64,000 nucleotides of DNA from Hippophae tibetana (GCA_037013495.1 CM072812.1:35732501-35796500); one strand, 5' to 3'. Shown: positions 51,069-63,541, numbered from the stretch's first letter. Notes: generated by a model from the letters alone, not told the origin. Translations and numbers: made by a program.

Positions 51069-52303
51069 CCCCATGTTTGGTTGAAGGGAATGGAATGGAA
51101 TCAGAATTGATTCCTTCCATTTTGTGTGTTTGGTTGGACAGAATGGAGGGTAGAATGAAATCAGATTACTAAAAGAGAAGGAATCATAATTCCTTCTCCC
51201 CTCTTTGGTAATCATAATTTCATTCTCATCTAAACTTTTTTTTTCCAATTTTACCCTCACTTAAAATATAACCTTAAACTTAAATCCCAAATTCTCAAAC
51301 CCTAAACCCTAAACCCTAAGCTCAAAGTTTCAAAACCCTAAACCCTAAATCCAAATCCTAAAACCCTAAATCCCTAAACCCCAAATCCCTAAACCCTAAA
51401 CCCTAAATCCCTAAACCCTAAACCTTAAACCCTAAAACCCAAAACCTAAAAACATAAATCCCAAATCCCAAAACCCAAAAACCTATAACATAAATCCCAA
51501 AACCCTAAACCCTAAACCCAAATCCTAAAACCCTAAACCCCAAATCCCTAAACCCTAAACCCCAAATCCCTAAACCCTAAACCTTAAACCCTAAAACCCA
51601 AATCCCCAAATCCCTAAATCCATAAACCCAACATTCCTAAACCCTAAACCTTAAAACATAAATCCCAAAACCCAAAACCCTAAAACATAAATCCCAAAAC
51701 CCTAAAACCTAAACCCCAAATCCCTAAACCCCAAATCCCTAAACCCTAAACCTTAAAACATAAATCCCAAAACCCTAAAACATAAATCCCAAAACCCTAA
51801 ACCCCAAATTCCAAATCCTAAAACCCTAAACCCCAAATCCAAAATTCTAAAACCCTAAACCATTTTTAGAAAAATAATAATTTTAACCCTAAACCTTAAC
51901 CTACAAATATAACCCAAAATCCTAAATCCCTAAACCCTAAATCTTATATCCCAAACCTCAAAACCCTAAACCCTATTTAGAAAAATAATAATTTTAATAA
52001 TATATTTTTTTTAATTAAGTAATAATTATTTAGAAAAATAATGATTTCAATAATTATTTTGTCTGACGAAAAAATAATAATTAAATGATATTATTTGAAC
52101 TTTACAACATGTAGGGGTATTAAGGTCATTTATAGCTTTTTTCATTTCATTCCAGTGGCAAACCAAACACTGTAATCCTGATTCCGAGCTTTATTCCAGT
52201 GGTCAAACCAAAGAAAATTGTTTCCTTTCCGTTCCATTCCATTCCGATTCTGATTCCGATTCCAATTTTGATTCCGATTCTATTCCACGAACCAAACGCC
52301 ACC
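51069..52303. mobile_element. Telomere-motif element, copy 4
   Basis: 1235 bp flanked by TAA (51066-51068 and 52304-52306). The left end is CCCCATGTTTGGTTGAAGGG; the right end is CGAACCAAACGCCACC. The interior (about 51280-51980) is a CCCTAAA-type array. The right arm carries the shared AAAAATAATGATTTCAATAA and GGGGTATTAAGGTCATTTA segments, close to copies 2 and 3. The inner right arm has extra GATTCCGATTCC repeats. Non-coding. Confidence 0.8.
51280..51980. repeat. Degenerate (CCCTAAA)n array in copy 4
   Basis: Mixture of CCCTAAA, CCCCAAAT, CCTTAAA and CATAAATCCC units, as in copies 2 and 3. Confidence 0.9.
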
Positions 52304-53860
52304 TAAGAGAATTTATTACTATCATACTGTTGTTGCCTTATTGGTTAGGTTGAATTTATTTTGGCAGTTGAGTTATTCTTGTTCTAAATATTATTATAAT
52401 TATTTTTTATTAATATCAATTTTATTTAATAATAATAATAATTTAATTATAAAAGAAATATATATAATCCATACACTATTAGTATAAAAATAGCAAAATC
52501 AATTGTGTAAATATTATTGAGTCTAGTAAATTGTTAAAAGAAATGATACTCACTCTTTAAATGAGTGGCATGTTTTAAGCCATGGAAAATGCATATAAAT
52601 TTAAGTATATATTTTTACTCATATTTTTTAAAGTTATTTTTACACATAATATACTATATTTTATATGAATATAAATTTGTGTATATTCAACGTCTATCTT
52701 AAAGTTATTGTTTTTTTTTTTAAGAAATATAGCCGCGTGAAAAAAAAAGAGTAATGACAAAATAATTTATTAGTCCGTCAAACCCAAAGTTCAAATGTTT
52801 CATTTCATTTGATATCAAAACTTGGTGCTTTAAAGGCGGAAATATCATTAAGATGGAAATATAAGTCAAGGTTCTTCCTCTTCAAGCCCGAAATGGATAG
52901 CGAAGGTTAACAAATCTGAACTAACTCTGGTAAATATATTAAACTTGGAAGTTTTAAAGAAGTTGTAAAACTAGAGTCAAACATTTGATATTGAATTGTG
53001 AAATTTTGATGTACCTACTAATATTAATAGTGACAATGCTATGCAAGTTTCATCATTAATGCTCGTGAACGAACCATGTGCTGGATCAGAAGTATTCTCA
53101 ACTTGGTTAAGATAATGTCTTCATGTATTTTATTATAATTCAAAATATTTCGCCTACATCTTGATCTTTATGTATTTGTTGACATTCAATGTCAATAGAT
53201 CTTAATTGGTCTTCTTTGTTTAACTTATTAAATTGTATAAAGCCATTTTAATAAGCATCACACCATCGTCATATTCTCATTCAAGACATTACTCTGAATT
53301 TCCTTCCTTCTTCTAATGATGTCATAGGCTTTATAACTCAAATTAGCCTACTGCACAGCGTAATTGGAAAAGCATCATCATATTTTATTGCATCATTTGA
53401 AAGAGAGATTATTCATAGAAATCATACAGAAGAAACATATTCTACTATCTTGAATCTTGATGAAATCTACATTGTGTAAGTTATCTAACTCATTCCTTAC
53501 TTTTAGAAATTCTATTTAAAAAATTCCACTGTTTGTTTGATTGTCTAGCTTGTTTAGTCCCAAGTGAATATTGTTATTGGCTTAGGATTAAGGGTCTGTT
53601 TGTTTCTACTTTTGAAATATTGTAAAAGCGCTTTTAGCAGATTAAAAATAAAGAACACTTCAGTATCAAACATTAAATTTTTTGTCACAAGTGCTTATAG
53701 GGCTATGTGCTTCTACTTGAAACCATTTTTTTCTTCTTGAAATCTCTTATGTCTGAAACCACTTTTAACATAAACATAAACAAATTGACCCTAAAACAGC
53801 ACACACATATTTTGTTATGATATATATAGGTAGAATGTTGCTTCTTGTTTAGATCATATT
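52304..53860. other. Intergenic DNA and GGT upstream region
   Basis: AT-rich to 52780, then more balanced sequence that probably includes the promoter and leader of the GGT gene. A phrase of about 20 bases around CTTGTTTAGTCC is present at 53550 and again at 53883. No separate gene is supported. Confidence 0.4.
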
Positions 53861-54024
53861 ATGAGACACGATCTTCTTCTGGCTTGTTTAGTCCTAAGTG
53901 AACTAGCTTCTTTACTTCGCCCAACTCTTTTTTTAACTGAAAGAACAAGAATGTGTCTCTTATCTGACCTTTTTTTTTTATTGAGTAAGCAATCAATAAG
54001 AAAAGGTATTTCTTTTTGTTGCAG

Positions 54025-57000
54025 CTCCAACGGTGTTTTGGCCTACAATTACTTTTATCTTGTTTTCATTGCTATCTCTATCTTCCTCAAACCATGATGC
54101 TACCAATGATCTCACAAAACATAGACGTGAGGTCATTATAGCACAGCACGGTGCTGTTGCCACTGATGATGGCAGATGTTCTAAAATCGGAATTGCTATT
54201 CTACGCGAAGGAGGTCATGCTGTTGATGCATCAATTGCAGCTGCTCTTTGCTTAGGAGTTGTAAGTCCAGCATCTAGTGGTATCGGTGGAGGAGCCTTCA
54301 TGATAATTAGGCAAGCTAACGGAGATGCACAAGCCTTTGATATGAGAGAAACTGCACCGTTACGAGCTTCTATGGTATACATTACACTATCATTTCTGTC
54401 TCAGATCAGTAATTTTTATTTTTGAGTACATATATGAACCCAAATTTTGCTTCACTTCAAATTATAATATTGTTCCTTTCTTTGCCTTGTCTTATCAATA
54501 GTTTCAAACCTAGAGCTAGCTGATATGTTTATATCTTTGTTTCAGGTATGTTTGCAGTAGTTTCTATAGAGATGTTTGAATTTTGCTGAATAATTACTAA
54601 TAGAAGTTAGAAAAACAGATAACTAGAACCTTTGCATTATTAAGTGGTAGGATATGACTGGATGTTAAAAATGGACGTATTTGTTTCATCTAATCACATT
54701 CTGTCGCATCAATTGATATCTCATCTCAACTTGAGATGAATAGAGTTTTCCTTATTTGATACAGAATATGTATGGTGGGAATTCTACTTTGAAAGCTAGT
54801 GGTGCTCTCTCAATAGCAGTTCCTGGAGAGCTTGCAGGCCTTTACAAAGCCTGGAAAGAATATGGAAAGCTTCCATGGTCCAGACTCGTAAAACCAGCTG
54901 AGCGTCTTGCTCGATTCGGATTTAAGATATCACGATATCTTTATATGCAAATGGACAGAACAAAATCAGGAATTTTCGCAGATAAAGGACTTCGTGATAT
55001 ATTTACTTCGAATGGGAGTCTTTTGCAACCTGGTGACATCTGTCGTAACATAAAACTAGCACAAACACTTAGGAGAATTGCATATTTTAGTGTCAAGGAA
55101 TTCTATAATGGATCAACTGGTCTCAATATAGTTAGAGATATTCAGAATGCTGGAGGTATATTGACAATGAATGACTTACAAAGATACCAACCTAAATTGA
55201 AGAAACCAATCTCTGTAAATATCAATGGCGGGCTTGAATTACTTATCATGCCTCCACCATCCGGGGGTCCCCCTATGATACTTGTGAGTAACTCTCCATA
55301 TACATTTTTCAATTCGGACCCTATATTTACATTAATGGATTTTTGAGCCAAAATGTCCCAATATACATAACTCGTGTACATTTTGTACTTAAGTACAACC
55401 AGTACATAGCTAAAACCTTTGATTTTGGGTCAAATTTCGCACAAACTTGAAATTCAAGCATCAAATCGATATTATTTAGTCAGTAGTGTTACATTTTTGT
55501 TTAATATTTTTTGAAGAGGTTCATATATAAACTATCATGGTCGTTTCTTTTATATATATATATAGATGTTAAACATTCTAACCCAATATTTAATATTTTT
55601 TGAAGAGTTTCATATATAAACTATCATGGTCGTTTCTTTTATATATATATAGATGTTAAACATTCTAGCCCAATATGGATTTCCCAATGGAGTTTCTGGA
55701 TCCCTTGGCACACATAGAACAATTGAAGCTCTGAAACATTCATTTGCAGTGAGGATGAATCTTGGTGATCCTGACTTTGTTAATATCACTAATGTTGTAG
55801 CTGATATGCTCTCTCCTAAATTTGCTGAAGAACTAAAGAAGACTATATATGACAACATGACTTTTGATCCCAGCCATTATGGAAGCAGGTAAACAAACTA
55901 GTACATTAGGGGAAAATTTGATTTCTCAAGAAGTTGCTAATAAAATTATATTAGTTGAATAACAATTGCCTATAACTTTCCATGAATTTACTTCTATTAT
56001 CACTTTAAAGGGAAATTAAATATCTTGTGTAAGTGTTGTAACAGGTGGAATCAGATTGAAGAGCACGGTACGAGCCACTTGTCGGTTGTTGATACGAAAC
56101 GAAATGCTGTGTCCATGACTAGTACCGTAAACTCATATTTTGGTTCTCTAATACTTTCACCAAGTACAGGAATAGTCTTAAATAATGAAATGGATGATTT
56201 CTCTATTCCTAAGAATGCTTCTGCTGGAGTTAGTCCACCAGCACCATCTAATTTTATCAGACCAGGCAAAAGGCCCTTATCATCCATGACACCTACCATA
56301 GTTCTTAAGGTATATGCGCATACAAAGAGGTAGTAAATTTTGCTGTCATTTAGATTCTTGAATTTGTAATACTGTTAGGCAACACTCTAAAGAATGATTT
56401 CACTCTAAAGCTTGTCTAAGTTTTGTAATTTTGTATTCCTATACTATGATATCTATAGAAGAATTACGATACTATTCTAAAAGCTTAAGCTGATGAAAAG
56501 AGAGAATAATAATTCTTTTATATTTTCTTGTACACAGGATAAGCAACTGAAAGCTGTGGTGGGAGCTAGTGGAGGAATCATGATATTTGGGGCAACTGGA
56601 CAGGTCATTTTGAATCATTTTGCTAAGGGAATGGATCCTCTGTCTTCTGTCATGGCTCCAAGGGTTCATCACCAGGTTTATTCAAATCTATTCTACAATT
56701 CTTTTACCTCTTTTCTTCTTAACATACCTTTTTTTCCCTTCCAAAATGGGTTCATACGATTTGACGAAGTACATTTTAAATTGTTCTTTGCTCTGATAAA
56801 ACTTTATTTGGGTGGAAGTGGAACTGAGTAGCAAAGTTTAGAAGCATTTCTTGAGACACATACATTATGTCTATAATTTCAGCATTAGAGGCATTAAACA
56901 TATTATTTCTTTCAAAACAGCTGATACCTAACATGGTTAATTATGAGAACTGGACAACCGTAATTGGTGACCATTTTGAGGTTCCGGCAAATATCAGGGC

Positions 57001-57163
57001 AGACCTTCAAAAGAAGGGTCATGTCCTACAGGGCATTGCTGGTGGAGCCATTTGTCAGTTTATAGTTCAATATCCAGACACTTCAAGCAAAAATTCTACT
57101 CACATGGGGAAGCTTGTGGCAGTGAGTGACCCCAGAAAGGCCGGAGTTCCTGCTGGTTTTTGA
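54025..57163 (+). CDS. GGT1-like: Gamma-glutamyltranspeptidase (GGT1/GGT2-like)
   Basis: Hydrolyses or transfers the gamma-glutamyl group of glutathione and its conjugates; plant GGT1/GGT2 act in the apoplast. Exons: 54025-54374, 54765-55283, 55653-55888, 56045-56309, 56538-56675 and 56921-57163. From 54033 they give 580 residues in unbroken phase, near the plant length of about 570. Hydrophobic leader TITFILFSLLSLSSS, then GAVATDDGRCS, SPASSGIGGGAF and RETAPLRA. The catalytic threonine lies in HGTSHLS (about residue 375), followed by GIVLNNEMDDFS, RPGKRPLSSMTPT and GASGG. The end is SDPRKAGVPAGF. The loop PPPSGGPPM is shorter than the usual PPPSSGGAAMM. No in-frame ATG precedes the leader in this exon: the frame opens with GTG at 54033 behind an acceptor (TTGCAG, 54019-54024), so the start codon must be in an upstream exon. 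One candidate is ATG 53861, whose frame would join in phase if the donor is near 53898. Confidence 0.88.
55501..55677 (+). repeat. 87-89-bp tandem duplication spanning a GGT splice acceptor
   Basis: The segment TTAATATTTTTTGAAGAG to CATTCTA(A/G)CCCAATAT is present twice (55501-55589 and 55590-55677). Each copy contains the TATATAG acceptor and the first 24 bases of exon 3. Only the second copy (acceptor before 55653) continues into the real exon. Confidence 0.9.
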
Positions 57164-57840
57164 AAATATTGTAGTGCAGTGGAATTTGTTTTTTTAATAA
57201 TTTTTTTCCCTTTCAAAATAAGATAAAATTGTAACTTCTAGAGAAATTAACAAGTTAGAATTTATGTGCCTTTTAAGATCTATTCTTTTTATTTTTCCTT
57301 TTTGAACCGTCATTTTGTTTAGCCTTATAAGAAATATATTCTATCCAGCTGATGGCTCAACTGTCTTATATTTGTTTCCATAAATTTCACTATCCCAACT
57401 TAGAACTCCAGAAGAAAAACCTCAGATAATTGGAAGAAGATAAACTAAAAGGAAAGAAAATAACGAATCATAATGTACTCGGCGTTGAACTGTCCATACA
57501 GAAATTTCAAACTTTCATTTAACCATTTGCTTCACATGAAAAAGAAACCCAATTGCCTGATAATCTCCATCACTCCTCAAAAGAAAAGAAAACAAAGAAA
57601 GAACATGGTAATACTAATAGTAAAAATTAAATAACAATTAACAAGATAACATCTTAGGCTCAGCTGTTGCTGATTATGGAACATTCTCCTGATCAACATT
57701 GAGAAGGCATAGTTCAACCACATTCCCCCATTTCCCAAAACAAAATCTTGTTTTCTCTACGGATTCTTAAATTGTATGTTTGCCTCCATCAAAATATACA
57801 TCATATTTCACAAAGTATTAAGAGGCACAGGAGAATAAAG
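57164..57840. other. Convergent 3' region between GGT and NSE1
   Basis: About 680 bases separate the two stop codons and should hold both 3' untranslated regions and polyadenylation signals. No other gene is seen. Confidence 0.6.
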
Positions 57841-60800
57841 CTATCTTGCATGGGAAGAACTTCTGGTGGCTCTTCTCAGGTCAGAAATGGGTTGAGTAGT
57901 CTTTGAAGAGTTAGACTCACCTGTACTGTTAGATCTTAACCTCTTTCCTGTGCGTTCAGGAGGTGCAGTGCTCTGTGTGGGCTCATCTGGCTCATCATCT
58001 TCCTCTACAGGTTCTTCTTTGGGTAGCTTACATTTCCATTGTGTCCCACAACTCGGACAAACTTTGCCACCCTGAAATTCATCAGAGTGAGTAAAACTTT
58101 TAAAACTGTCAACAACGAAAAAAATGCATCTCTTGATACCCTTCGCTGAGAAAACATTTTCTTCAGACAGTAGAGATGAATTCGGACAGCACAGGCCTCA
58201 TTTTGGCACAACTCTGCCTGAAAACAAAAATGCCCAAGCAAAGTGTCAGATTCAAATGCATTAGCTGGAAGAATATGCATGAAAACATTTAAAGCTGCAA
58301 AATCATGTGGGTCAAACATAGGCATATTATCTATTTTTAGCAGTAATGGACATGCAGAGTTCAGTGCACAATTGATTTCAAATTATCATAAATAGCAGGG
58401 CATACTTAACATTGACTAGTAAACAAAAAAAATTAACTGAACCAAAAGATTAGGAAATGATAGGGCATGTATAATGTAAAGTGACATGTATAATGTAAAG
58501 TGACATGTAAAATGTCTCCACCCATAATTGATGGAAAAAGGCCTTACACCCAGATGTTAAAAGCAAGCATAAAAAAATATTCACTTATGTGGAAAAAAGG
58601 CATGAAACAACCTTTACTCCTGCTTCATTGCATGCGTCACATGAAGGAACATCATTACTACGGAACCAACTTCGCAGATCAAGAAAGGATCTCATTCCAA
58701 GTCCAACATTGTCATCTGGTGTAACACTAAGCCACTGATCCTGAACAAGTTCATTAAGTGTTTTTTCTCTCTGACTTAAAGTAAAATTCTTCAATGCAGG
58801 GATATGACCATCTTGTGCTTGCGAACCTGTCCCAGTAACCTGGAGATAATCACATTATCTACAAAAAATTTCATGTATAAAAGAGTTACCTTGAAATACA
58901 AGAAAACGAGAATAAAGCAGAATAATCAAGAATTTGCTTCAGCGCACAAATATTCAAACTTGTATGTCCTACATAGTACTTGTAGAACCTTACGCCAAAC
59001 TTCTATTACAGAGCACAAATATCTACTCAAATGTCTTTCTCCCGAAAAAAGAAGAAGATTAGATTACCCACATTGGCAATTCATCTTCAAACAATTACTT
59101 CATGAAACATTTTGACGCACATGCCAAATAGTTTAAGAAATTTAAAATATTAATGTGCAAGACAGATATTGCTAGTTGCTACAAACTTGAAGTAGGACCA
59201 ATTTCTTGAGCAAAGCAAACAAACAAAGACCTAATAATAGCTTTTGTTTCTGAAACTGACTGGTCATGACTGATGTAGATGCATTAGCATTCTTCTCCCT
59301 TGATTGTTCGTCTCATTAAGCTTGCTACTTTTGATTTATTATCTACCTTGCTAAATGGCATTGTATACAGAAATCATTACAATTATAATACAAATGCATG
59401 CATGAAGACCTGCGACATGTTCTGGAAATGAGCAAAACACTGCCTTCGTACACTTAGCATGTACGCACACAATCAACATGTTATTCCTTTTTCCACAGCC
59501 TCTGAGACAATTCCCAATACCCTCTAGATATTGAAAGAGAATTCTGTGCCTGCTACGTGCTTTGCAGAATAATAAGAAAGGGGTAAAGATACATAATTGT
59601 AAAACTATGACATGTTACACCATGGCACAAACTGCTGTTCATATGCAAAACATTCAGGCAGAGTAATATTGAAGAAAAATAGGAACTTCACAATAAATAG
59701 ATTATCAAACCTGATTCTCCAATCGAAGATTGAGAGCATTAATAGTGGATATGCTACCATTAGCTGTTGCATCTTGCACAATTGCCTCTATCTGATATTT
59801 GAAACCAGTACAACATCATAACAAGGCCTAACTAGTATTTCTTATTTCTGAATATTTTTTGCTCGTTAGTATTTCTAATTTCTGGCTGAAGAGGAACTAC
59901 TATGTAATTGTAATTCTCAAAAGTGATGAACCATTAGTGTTACAGTCCAATCCACCTATGCCAAAACTTGCATCACATTTTTAATCAGAGTAATAATGGA
60001 AATTTATGCTCTTAACATGTTTACAATTCACGTGTGATACTACTGTTAAAATAAAAATGAAATGTAAAAAAGTCCACTTTGACAAGAAAGTAAACCTTAT
60101 CATAACAAAATTTCGGGAAACTAGTATTAAATTGTTTTATCATGAACTCAAAGGAGACTTACAACTGCCTTGTAGAAAGCAATCTGTGGAACTGAGTATT
60201 TTGTACCCAGTTTGGATTGCTCGTCAGAAACATTGTTGACAACTCCATAATAAACTTGGCCATCGTATTGATATCTACAACCCCGCAACTCAAATTGGAC
60301 ATAAGAAAGTGCCTTGTTAATCTTCAAAAGATAATCATCAAACAACTGCTGATGAGTCCCTGCTTCAAATATGATAAATAGAATAATCTCATATAACCCA
60401 GCAAAAAGAAAAGGTAAAGTACCCAATAATTTATAAATGGTGCGCAGGTATTATCTTGTTATAATAGCAATCTCTTTACAAAGTTTTGGCCCAAAGTCAT
60501 CGGGGATAATAGACAATATAGGGATTAGAATCGCAATTGCTTCTCGTCAATTGATTGAGTCAGCTGGTTTTAACATTTTTTTTCATCAATTGTAAGCAAA
60601 ATGTGCAATCTGTAGAGCCAAAAAAGAGCATAATCTAGAAGTTACCAATAGATTGTTCCTTTTTCGTTACCAATAAAGTTTAAGAACACTAACTAAGCTA
60701 TTCAATGGCATTTAACTTGCATAAAACAGTGGGATGCTCCTAACTCCTAAGTCCTAACTCCCTAGTCCTAACTAGAGTTTTCATCTTAATCAAGTAAATA

Positions 60801-63541
60801 TAAATAAAACACGAATAGAGTAAAGAGATAACACTCTACAATGAAAAAAAAATAACATGGCGTTTGAGTTTACTTATTTAATTTTTTTAGAAAATTAGTA
60901 GATTAGCGTTTGTAATTGGGACATAAGAATATACACCGTTTGCAATTATCTCCATTTATCCAATTCATCTTAAAACCAATATGAAAATCAGAGGTCCAAA
61001 CTATAAATAAGCAGTCTTTGAGTTAACTTCCTAAGATCATGCTTTCCAAATAATTGCAATTCAAATGCAATCAATAAACTTCAAAAATATTATTTATAGT
61101 GCTTATGTGGTTGCAAAGAAACTGTAAGCACGACTAGTCAAAAATAACAAATCGTAAGCACAGTGGGCAGAAGCCCTGAAGCAAACATTTGAAAAACCTT
61201 CAATATTTTCCTTTATTACACAGCTAAAAAATGCGGGCAGAATTTGTTAAAATGCATTACGTTGAGTAGTTAGGGTGTGATTAATAAATCCCTATTATTA
61301 AGGGATAGTTTGTTAGTTTTTGAATTGTTCTTTGCTAGTTTACCACACTTAGAAAGTGGTTGCATGGGTTGCATTTTTTCCTGATTTTCAGTTGCTGTAA
61401 AAGGTTATTTAATAGCCAATTCTCTTATTCAATAAACATTCAGCAGATTTATGATCTCACACACCAAATTCTTAACATTTGGTATCAGAACAATCCTTAA
61501 AAGATCAAGATTTGAAGGCAGTAGTCATTTCAAGAGAGTGGTGAGCAGATGGCAACAGAAAGCAACTTTGTTCAGCCAACAATTCCAAAGTTTGATGGCC
61601 ATTATGATCATTGGGCGATGCTAATGGAGAATTTTCTACGGTCCAAGGAATATTGGAGCTTAGTAGAATTTGGAATTCCTGAAGCAACTGAAAAAGCTGT
61701 TATTACTGAAGGACAAAGGAAAGCAATCGATGATCAGACACTCAAGGATCTGAAGGCAAAACATTATCTTTTTCAAGTGATTGACAGATCAATCTTGAAT
61801 AAAGATACATCAAAAAATCATTTGGGACTCTTTGAAACAGATGTATCAAGGTACATCAAGAGTTAAGCCAACACAGCTACAAGCACTTGGGAAGGAGTTC
61901 AAGATTCTTCAAATGAAAGTAGGAGAAATGGTGAATGAATACTTTGGTCAAACTCTCACCATAGCTAACAAGATGAGAACCCATGATGAGAAGATGAAAG
62001 ATGTTATTGTCATTGAGAAGAGAAAGCTTCTAATGGCATATATGAAGGATGGCCAAGCAACAAAGGAAGATATGGGGTTTCTTGACTCAAAGTGTAGTAA
62101 ACATATGTCTGGCAAGAAAGAATTGTTCTTTAATTTAGATGAAAATTACAGAGAAACCGTAAAGCTTAGAAACAACACTAGCATGGTAATCAAGGGAAAA
62201 GAGAATGTGAGATTTCAGTCAAATAAAATCTCACATATTATCACTAGAGTATTCTATATATCTGAATTGGAGAATAATTTATTAAGCATTGATCAACTAC
62301 AAGAAAAAGGACTAGCAATCTTATTTCAACATGGAAGATGCAAAATTTATCACTCGAAGAGAGGCCTGATTATGGAAACTAAAATTTCCTCGCATGTTCA
62401 TTCTACATCCTATTTCTCAACCAGATGTGTCAGCTTGTTTTTACACCATCACCAAAGATCCAGCTCAGTTATGGCATTGTAGATATGGACACTTAAGTTT
62501 TAAAGGTTTGAAAACTCTTAAACAAAAGGAAATGGTGAAGGGTTTACTTCAACTTAAGACTCCCTCCAGGATTTGTCAAAATTGTCTAGTGGGGAAACAA
62601 AAAAAGGGATCCATTTCCAAAGGAAAGCACGTGGAGAGCATCTCAAGTTCTACAGTTGGTTCATGCTGACATATGTGGTCCGATCACACCCACTTCAAAT
62701 AGCAAAAAAAGGTATCTAATCACCTTTATTGATGATTATAGTTGCAAGACGGATGTATTTTATAGAAAAAAATCACAAACTTTTGATACCTTCAAAGGCT
62801 TTAAGAACCATATGGAGAACAAAACAAGTGAATTCATAAGGAGTTTGCGTATTAATAGAGGTGGTGAATTCACATCCAAGACTTTATTTCCTTTTGCAAT
62901 GAGAATGACATAAGTAAACAATTAACAATTGCATATACTCCATCGCAGAATGGGGTAGCAGAGAGGAAGAATATAACCATTATGAACATGGTTCGTAGTA
63001 TGCTTTATAAAAAGAAGATTCCAAGAACTTTCTGGTAAACTGGGCAGTTCATGTGCTGAATCGATGCCCAACACTGTGGTGAAAGATAGGACTCCAAAAG
63101 AAGCGTGGAGAGAAGTAAAGCCATCGGTTAAGTATTTTAGAATTTTTAGATGTGTATCTCATGTCCATATACCCGATGAGAAAAGAACTAAGTTGGATAA
63201 CAAGAGTGAGTTGTCTTCTACTTGGAGTAAGTGAAGAATCAAAGACATACATATTGTATAATCTAGCTACTTAGAAGATAATTGTGAGCAGAGATGTCAT
63301 TTTCGAAGAAGATAAAAGCTGGGATTGGGATAAAAGGCATGAGGAAACAATAGCAATCAATTTGGAGTGGGGAAATGAACAAGACAAAATTGCTAATGCT
63401 AAATTGGGGTAACATAAATGAACGACCTGGATTTTTCCCGGTGATGTCCTTGAAAACATTATGGAACTTATCCTCCTTGAGTGGCCCTCGTGATAGCAAA
63501 GCTTGAATGAGCGTATGATGCGACGGAGTCAATCCCGACAT
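57841..63541 (-). CDS. NSE1: NSE1, RING subunit of the SMC5/6 complex (6 exons)
   Basis: Non-SMC element 1 of the SMC5/6 complex, which acts in DNA repair and chromosome maintenance in the nucleus. Minus-strand exons: 63541-63427, 60359-60163, 59791-59711, 58839-58612, 58217-58140 and 58071-57841. All junctions keep phase and give 309 residues. The N-terminus reads HHTLIQALLSRGPLKEDKF, followed by winged-helix-type sequence (HQQLFDDYLLKINKALSYVQ, EKTLNELVQDQWL, GMRSFLDLRSWF). The variant RING is C4HC3: Cys198, Cys201, Cys211, Cys216, His221, Cys224, Cys238 and Cys241. The C-terminal tail is charged and Ser/Thr-rich. Exon 1 lies 3 kb from exon 2, because intron 1 holds an antisense Copia fragment. 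It is convergent with GGT. Confidence 0.92.
61480..61491 (+). other. Primer-binding-site-like TGGTATCAGAAC
   Basis: Close to the tRNA-Met primer site of Copia elements and located before the gag start at 61549. It indicates that the LTR edge lies just to the left. Confidence 0.65.
61549..63250 (+). pseudogene. gag-pol: Copia gag-pol remnant (gag to integrase)
   Basis: The gag start MATESNFVQPTIPKFDGHYD is followed by a frameshift near 61850, then gag-like KILQMKVGEMVNEYF, protease-like and integrase-like pieces in two or more frames. The integrase frame stops at 62911 and later coding fragments are heavily scrambled. No reverse transcriptase motif (YVDD) is found. Not functional. Confidence 0.75.

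Larger units (their letters stand above)
61277..63411 (+). mobile_element. Truncated Copia element inside NSE1 intron 1
   Basis: Plus-strand element, antisense to NSE1. A probable LTR end (…CTTAACATT) precedes a primer site TGGTATCAGAAC (61480-61491). Then come gag (61549, PKFDGHYDHWAMLMENFLRS), a deletion, a protease remnant (FLDSKCSKHMSG), GAG-pre-integrase (LWHCRYGHLSFKGLKTL) and integrase (VHADICGPITP, FIDDYS, a damaged DRGGEF-type motif). The integrase frame is broken by stops and shifts, and the similarity runs out near 63400. Reverse transcriptase, RNase H and the 3' LTR are absent. Its right edge lies about 15 bases from the NSE1 exon-1 donor. Confidence 0.8.

Noticed and set aside
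43640-51980. Interpretation of the CCCTAAA arrays as an ancient chromosome-end fusion
   Set aside because: Arrays are confined inside bordered elements with target duplications and occur several times; a fusion would give one site, often head to head.
53861-54097. Independent 78-codon gene before GGT
   Set aside because: Its 3' part overlaps the GGT leader in another frame; at most its start may serve as the GGT first exon.
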